The notes under the pieces: model-generated
Database searches by the model: none
The model's input: only the letters and a program-made list of their open reading frames with translations
What the model was told of the DNA's origin: nothing
Translations under genes and position numbers: made by a program
Assembly (NCBI RefSeq): GCF_001598555.1
Contig: NZ_BCZE01000006.1
Coordinates: 20,612-84,611 of the forward strand
Source of the DNA: Novosphingobium rosa NBRC 15208
Lineage (GTDB): Bacteria; Pseudomonadota; Alphaproteobacteria; Sphingomonadales; Sphingomonadaceae
DNA: 64,000 nucleotides
Reading direction: 5' to 3'
Shown: positions 60,549 through 64,000 of the stretch, one piece after another
How positions within the stretch are numbered: position 1 is the first letter of the stretch
Layout: each line of letters starts with the position of its first letter

Positions 60549-63500
60549 ATGCGTATCAGCCGGCTCAAACTGTCGGGCTTCAAAAGCTTCGTCGAGCCGG
60601 CTGAACTGCGTATCGAGCCGGGGCTGACCGGCGTTGTCGGCCCCAATGGCTGCGGCAAATCGAACCTGCTTGAGGCCATCCGCTGGGTGATGGGCGAAAG
60701 CAGCGCCAAATCGATGCGCGGCGGCGGCATGGAAGATGTGATCTTCGCCGGCACCGCCAGCCGCCCGCCGCGCGATTTCGCCGAAGTGGTGCTGGGCGCT
60801 CAGGACGATGAGGGCGAGCCTTTGGAGGTCGTGCGCCGCATCGAGCGCGGGGCGGGCAGCGCCTACCGCCTCAACGGACGCGATTGCCGGGCCAAGGATG
60901 TGGCGCTGGTCTTCGCCGATGCCGCCACGGGCGCGCATTCGCCCGCGCTGGTCAGCCAAGGCCGTATCGCCGCCGTGATCGCGGCCAAGCCGGGCGAGCG
61001 CCGCGCCATGCTGGAAGAGGCCGCAGGCATCGCCGGGCTGCATGTGCGCCGCCGCGATGCCGAGCAGAAATTGCGCGCCACCGAGGCCAATCTCACCCGC
61101 CTCGACGATATCATGGCCGGGCTGGACGGGCAGATCGCCAGCCTGCGTCGCCAGGCCCGCGCCGCCGAGAAATATCGCCATCTGTCCGAACTGATCCGCA
61201 CCGCCGAGGCCCGCGTGATCTTCGCCCGCTGGCGTGAGGCGGCAGAGGCGGCGAAAGCGGCGCGCGCTCAGGCCTCCGCCGCCGAGGAACAGGTGGCCAA
61301 GGCGCAGACTCTGGCCGCCATCGCGCAGAACCGTCAGGCCGCCGCCGCGCAGACCATGGCCAAGGTCCGCGAGGAGTTGGCCGACCGACGCGATGATGCC
61401 CATGCCCAGGGCCATCTGCTGGCCCAGCTGACCACGAAGCTGGAAGGCGTCGAACGCCAGCTGCGCGATCTCACCCGCCAGCACACCCGTCTGGAAGAGG
61501 ATCAGGGCGAGGCCGACCGGCTGACCCGCGATGCCGCCGCCGCCATCGAACGGCTGGAGCGTGACCACACCACCGCCCGCGATCAGCTGACCGCAGAGGA
61601 GACTCGCCGCCCCGCCCTTGCCATGGCGCTGGAACAGGCGGATCGCGCGGCGCGTGAGGCCGAGATCGCCTCGGCGCAGGCCACCGCCAAGCAGGCTGGG
61701 ATCGAAGCGGAATGGCGCGTGGCCGAGGCTCAGGTCAGCGCAGCGGCCAGCCGGTTGGCGCGGGCTCAGGGCGAGATTGAAAGGTCCGCCGCCACTCTGC
61801 GCGCGCTGGAGGCGGCGGGCGATGTAGAGGCGGAACTGGCTGCGGCTCAAGCCGCCAATGACGCTGCGGCGCAGGATCTGGCGCAGGCGCGTGCGGCTTT
61901 GGACGATGCGCAAGCTTCGAAGGCCAGTCTGCAAGCCGCGCGCGATGCAGGGGCAGCGGCGGTGGCCTCCGCCCGCGCCGATCTGGCGGGAATCGAGCGC
62001 GAACACACCGCCCTGCTGCGCGACCGGGAAGCCCGCGCCAAAGCCGCCAAGGGCTCGGCAGGGCAGCGACTCGCCCTCGATCATCTGCGCGCCGAGCCGG
62101 GCTATGAGCGCGCTCTGGCCGCCGTGCTGGGTCGCGATGCCCGCGCGCCTTTGGGCCCGGCGCCCGCTCAGGCCGAGGGGCGTTTCTGGACCGGGGCCGA
62201 AGCGCCCGACGCCCTGCCCGATGCGCTGGCGGCCCATGTGCCGGGCGCCCCGCCCGAACTGGCCGCCCGTCTGGCGCTGGTGCAGGTGGTGGAGGCCGAC
62301 GATGGCCGCGCCCTGCCCCCCGGCGCATGGCTGGTGACGCGCGCGGGCCATCTGCGCCGCTGGGACGGCTTTGTCGCGCGCGGCGAAGGCGCGGCGGAAG
62401 CGGCGCGGCTTGAAGCCGACAACCGCTTCGCCACGCTGGACGCGCAACTGCCGCCTTTGCGCGAGGCTTTGGCGCAGGCCGAAGCCGCGCAAGCCAAGGC
62501 CGCCGCCGATCTGGCGGCCACATCGCAGGCCGCCATTGCCGCCGAACGCGCCGTGGCTCAGGCCTCCGAAGCCGAGCGTCAGGCCCTGCGCCGCGTGGAC
62601 CGCGCCGAGGCCGAGAAGGAACGCCTCGCCCGCCGCCGCACCGAACTGACCAGCGCCGCTCACGATCTGGAGCAGCAGTTGGAGGCAGCCCGCGCCGAAC
62701 ACCAGACCGCTCTGGACGCCCGCGCTGCCTTGCCCGCCCCCGATGCCGGTCGTGCCGAGCTGGCCGAGGCTCAGGCCCGCCATCAAGCCGCCCGCACCGC
62801 GCATCAGAACGCCACGGCGGCGCTTTCCGCACAGGATCAGATGCTGGCCGTGGCGCGTGAGCGGGTGACCGCCCAGGCCGCCGATATGGCCAGCTGGCAG
62901 GCCCGCGCCGGGGATGCCGCAAGGCGCCTCGCCGAAATGGGCCGCCGCTTCGCCGAGATCGAGGAAGAGCGCGCCGTGGTCGCCGCCGAGCCGCCCGCGC
63001 TGCAAAAGCGCATCGCCGAGGCCGAAGACATCCGCGCAAGGCTCGCCGCCGAACTGGCACAGGCCGAAACCGACCTCACCGCCGCCACCGCCGAAGCCCA
63101 GACCGCAGACGCCGCCTTCGCCGCCGCTCAGGACGTGCTGGGCGACGCCCGCGAAGCCCGCGCCGGAGCCACCGCCCGCGCCGAAAACGAGGAACTGCGC
63201 CGCGCCGACATGGGCCGCATTTCCGGTGAGCGCTTCCAGTGCCCGCCCCCACTGCTGCCCGAGCGCTTCGCCTTCGACGAAAACGCCAGCGTCTCCGCCG
63301 CCGACGAAACCAGCGCCATGGAGCGGCTCTCCACCGAGCGCGAGCGCATCGGCCCGGTCAACCTCGTCGCCGCAGAAGAACTGGCCATTGCCGAAACCCG
63401 CGCCAGCGACAGCGCCCGCGAACGCGCCGAACTGACCGAGGCCGTCGCCCGCCTGCGCGGCTCGATCGGCAGCCTCAACCGCGAAGGCCGCGAGCGCCTG

Positions 63501-63974
63501 CGCGCCGCTTTCGAGGCCGTCGATGGCCATTTCCGCCGGTTGTTCACGCGTCTGTTTCAGGGCGGCGCGGCGCATCTGGCATTGGTCGATTCGGACGATC
63601 CGCTCGAGGCCGGGCTGGAAATCTTCGCTCAGCCGCCGGGAAAGCGGCTGCAGTCTTTGACGCTGCTGTCGGGCGGCGAGCAGGCTCTGACCGCCGTGGC
63701 GCTGATCTTCGCGCTGTTCCTCACCAACCCCTCGCCCATCTGCGTGCTGGATGAGGTGGACGCGCCGCTGGACGACGCCAACATCGAGCGCTTCTGTGAT
63801 CTGCTGGAAGCCATGGTGGGGGAAACGGACACGCGCTACCTGATCGTCACGCATAACGCCGTGACGATGAGCCGGATGCATCGGCTGTTCGGGGTGACGA
63901 TGGTGGAAAAGGGCGTGTCGCGGTTGGTCAGCGTGGATCTGGAAGCGGCGGAGCAGTTGCTGGCAGAGGTTTAA
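60549..63974 (+). CDS. smc: chromosome segregation protein SMC
   Basis: The 1141-residue SMC has the N-terminal ATPase head with Walker A GPNGCGKSNLLEAIRWVMGE, two long coiled coils rich in Ala/Glu/Arg, a central hinge (AEPGYERALAAVLG near residues 515-530) and the C-terminal head with signature LLSGGEQALTAVAL and Walker B PICVLDEVDAPLDD. The shortened hinge is usual in this group. It condenses and organises chromosomes with ScpA/ScpB. The gene is complete. Confidence 0.97.
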   Translation: MRISRLKLSGFKSFVEPAELRIEPGLTGVVGPNGCGKSNLLEAIRWVMGESSAKSMRGGGMEDVIFAGTASRPPRDFAEVVLGAQDDEGEPLEVVRRIERGAGSAYRLNGRDCRAKDVALVFADAATGAHSPALVSQGRIAAVIAAKPGERRAMLEEAAGIAGLHVRRRDAEQKLRATEANLTRLDDIMAGLDGQIASLRRQARAAEKYRHLSELIRTAEARVIFARWREAAEAAKAARAQASAAEEQVAKAQTLAAIAQNRQAAAAQTMAKVREELADRRDDAHAQGHLLAQLTTKLEGVERQLRDLTRQHTRLEEDQGEADRLTRDAAAAIERLERDHTTARDQLTAEETRRPALAMALEQADRAAREAEIASAQATAKQAGIEAEWRVAEAQVSAAASRLARAQGEIERSAATLRALEAAGDVEAELAAAQAANDAAAQDLAQARAALDDAQASKASLQAARDAGAAAVASARADLAGIEREHTALLRDREARAKAAKGSAGQRLALDHLRAEPGYERALAAVLGRDARAPLGPAPAQAEGRFWTGAEAPDALPDALAAHVPGAPPELAARLALVQVVEADDGRALPPGAWLVTRAGHLRRWDGFVARGEGAAEAARLEADNRFATLDAQLPPLREALAQAEAAQAKAAADLAATSQAAIAAERAVAQASEAERQALRRVDRAEAEKERLARRRTELTSAAHDLEQQLEAARAEHQTALDARAALPAPDAGRAELAEAQARHQAARTAHQNATAALSAQDQMLAVARERVTAQAADMASWQARAGDAARRLAEMGRRFAEIEEERAVVAAEPPALQKRIAEAEDIRARLAAELAQAETDLTAATAEAQTADAAFAAAQDVLGDAREARAGATARAENEELRRADMGRISGERFQCPPPLLPERFAFDENASVSAADETSAMERLSTERERIGPVNLVAAEELAIAETRASDSARERAELTEAVARLRGSIGSLNREGRERLRAAFEAVDGHFRRLFTRLFQGGAAHLALVDSDDPLEAGLEIFAQPPGKRLQSLTLLSGGEQALTAVALIFALFLTNPSPICVLDEVDAPLDDANIERFCDLLEAMVGETDTRYLIVTHNAVTMSRMHRLFGVTMVEKGVSRLVSVDLEAAEQLLAEV

Positions 63975-63987
63975 GCAGGACGTATAA

Positions 63988-64000
63988 ATGCGAGGGCCAT
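63988..64000 (+). repeat. hairpin-tipped interspersed repeat, copy 11 (cut by window end)
   Basis: AATGCGAGGGCCAT begins 13 nt after the smc stop and matches the left hairpin of copy 3 (loop CATC class). The rest lies outside the window. Confidence 0.6.

Noticed and set aside
59676..63881. A 1401-residue open frame on the minus strand
   Set aside because: It is antisense to smc and the second DsbA-like gene; its Gly/Ala/Gln-rich sequence is a shadow of coiled-coil codons.

Overview
The window is high-GC chromosomal DNA of an alphaproteobacterium, most likely a sphingomonad of the Novosphingobium type. That placement is an inference. It rests on the PhyR/NepR/EcfG general stress response, HWE-type kinases, MucR, a class II DAHP synthase and the gene runs nfuA-tsaB-rimI-mucR-fur-miaB-phoH-ybeY-corC and mutY/dciA-dsbA-smc. 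There is no prophage, intact insertion sequence, CRISPR array, tRNA or rRNA that I can recognise. Genes are densely packed, with many 1- to 4-base start/stop overlaps.

Left part (about 1-20 kb): after an aldose-1-epimerase-like gene comes a stress and signalling island. It holds a ferritin-like/DUF4403 operon, a GlsB-type membrane protein with a small lipoprotein, and a lipoprotein/CHASE3-like histidine kinase/response regulator/HisKA_2 kinase operon. It also holds ecfG, phyR and a 58-residue nepR-like gene, a GT4 glycosyltransferase fused to a helical barrel followed by a GH130 enzyme, heme oxygenase plus bacteriophytochrome (bphO-bphP), and csbD. Several of these units share an upstream GGAAC-N16-(C/T)(A/G)TT motif, the form expected for EcfG promoters, so the island looks like a core regulator with its own regulon around it. 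The light receptor and the kinase operon are plausible inputs.

Middle part (19-42 kb): mainly metabolic and redox genes: alpha/beta hydrolase, YgeA-type racemase, HxlR regulator with a divergent oxidoreductase, small asparaginase, ilvD, LysR with a ygiD-like dioxygenase and azoreductase, YceI, and a Gfo/Idh/MocA oxidoreductase. A soluble hybrid kinase/LuxR regulator pair, a CocE-type hydrolase, quinone oxidoreductase, LysE exporter, class II DAHP synthase and a two-lobed M16 peptidase follow.

Right part (42-64 kb): housekeeping. nfuA, tsaB, rimI, mucR, fur, miaB, phoH, ybeY and corC are followed by a LysR gene, a methyl-accepting chemotaxis protein, a cyclophilin, mgtE, a DUF1489 gene, nudC-mutY, dciA, two DsbA-like proteins and smc.

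Spread through the window are eleven complete or partial copies of an interspersed repeat of about 210-290 bp. Each end is a hairpin with a GC-rich, covarying stem, and an internal GCCGCAGGC/GCCTGCGGC inverted repeat sits near the middle. The copies occur in both orientations, always between genes, mostly just after a stop codon. I know of no described family that matches, and this is the most unusual non-coding feature here.
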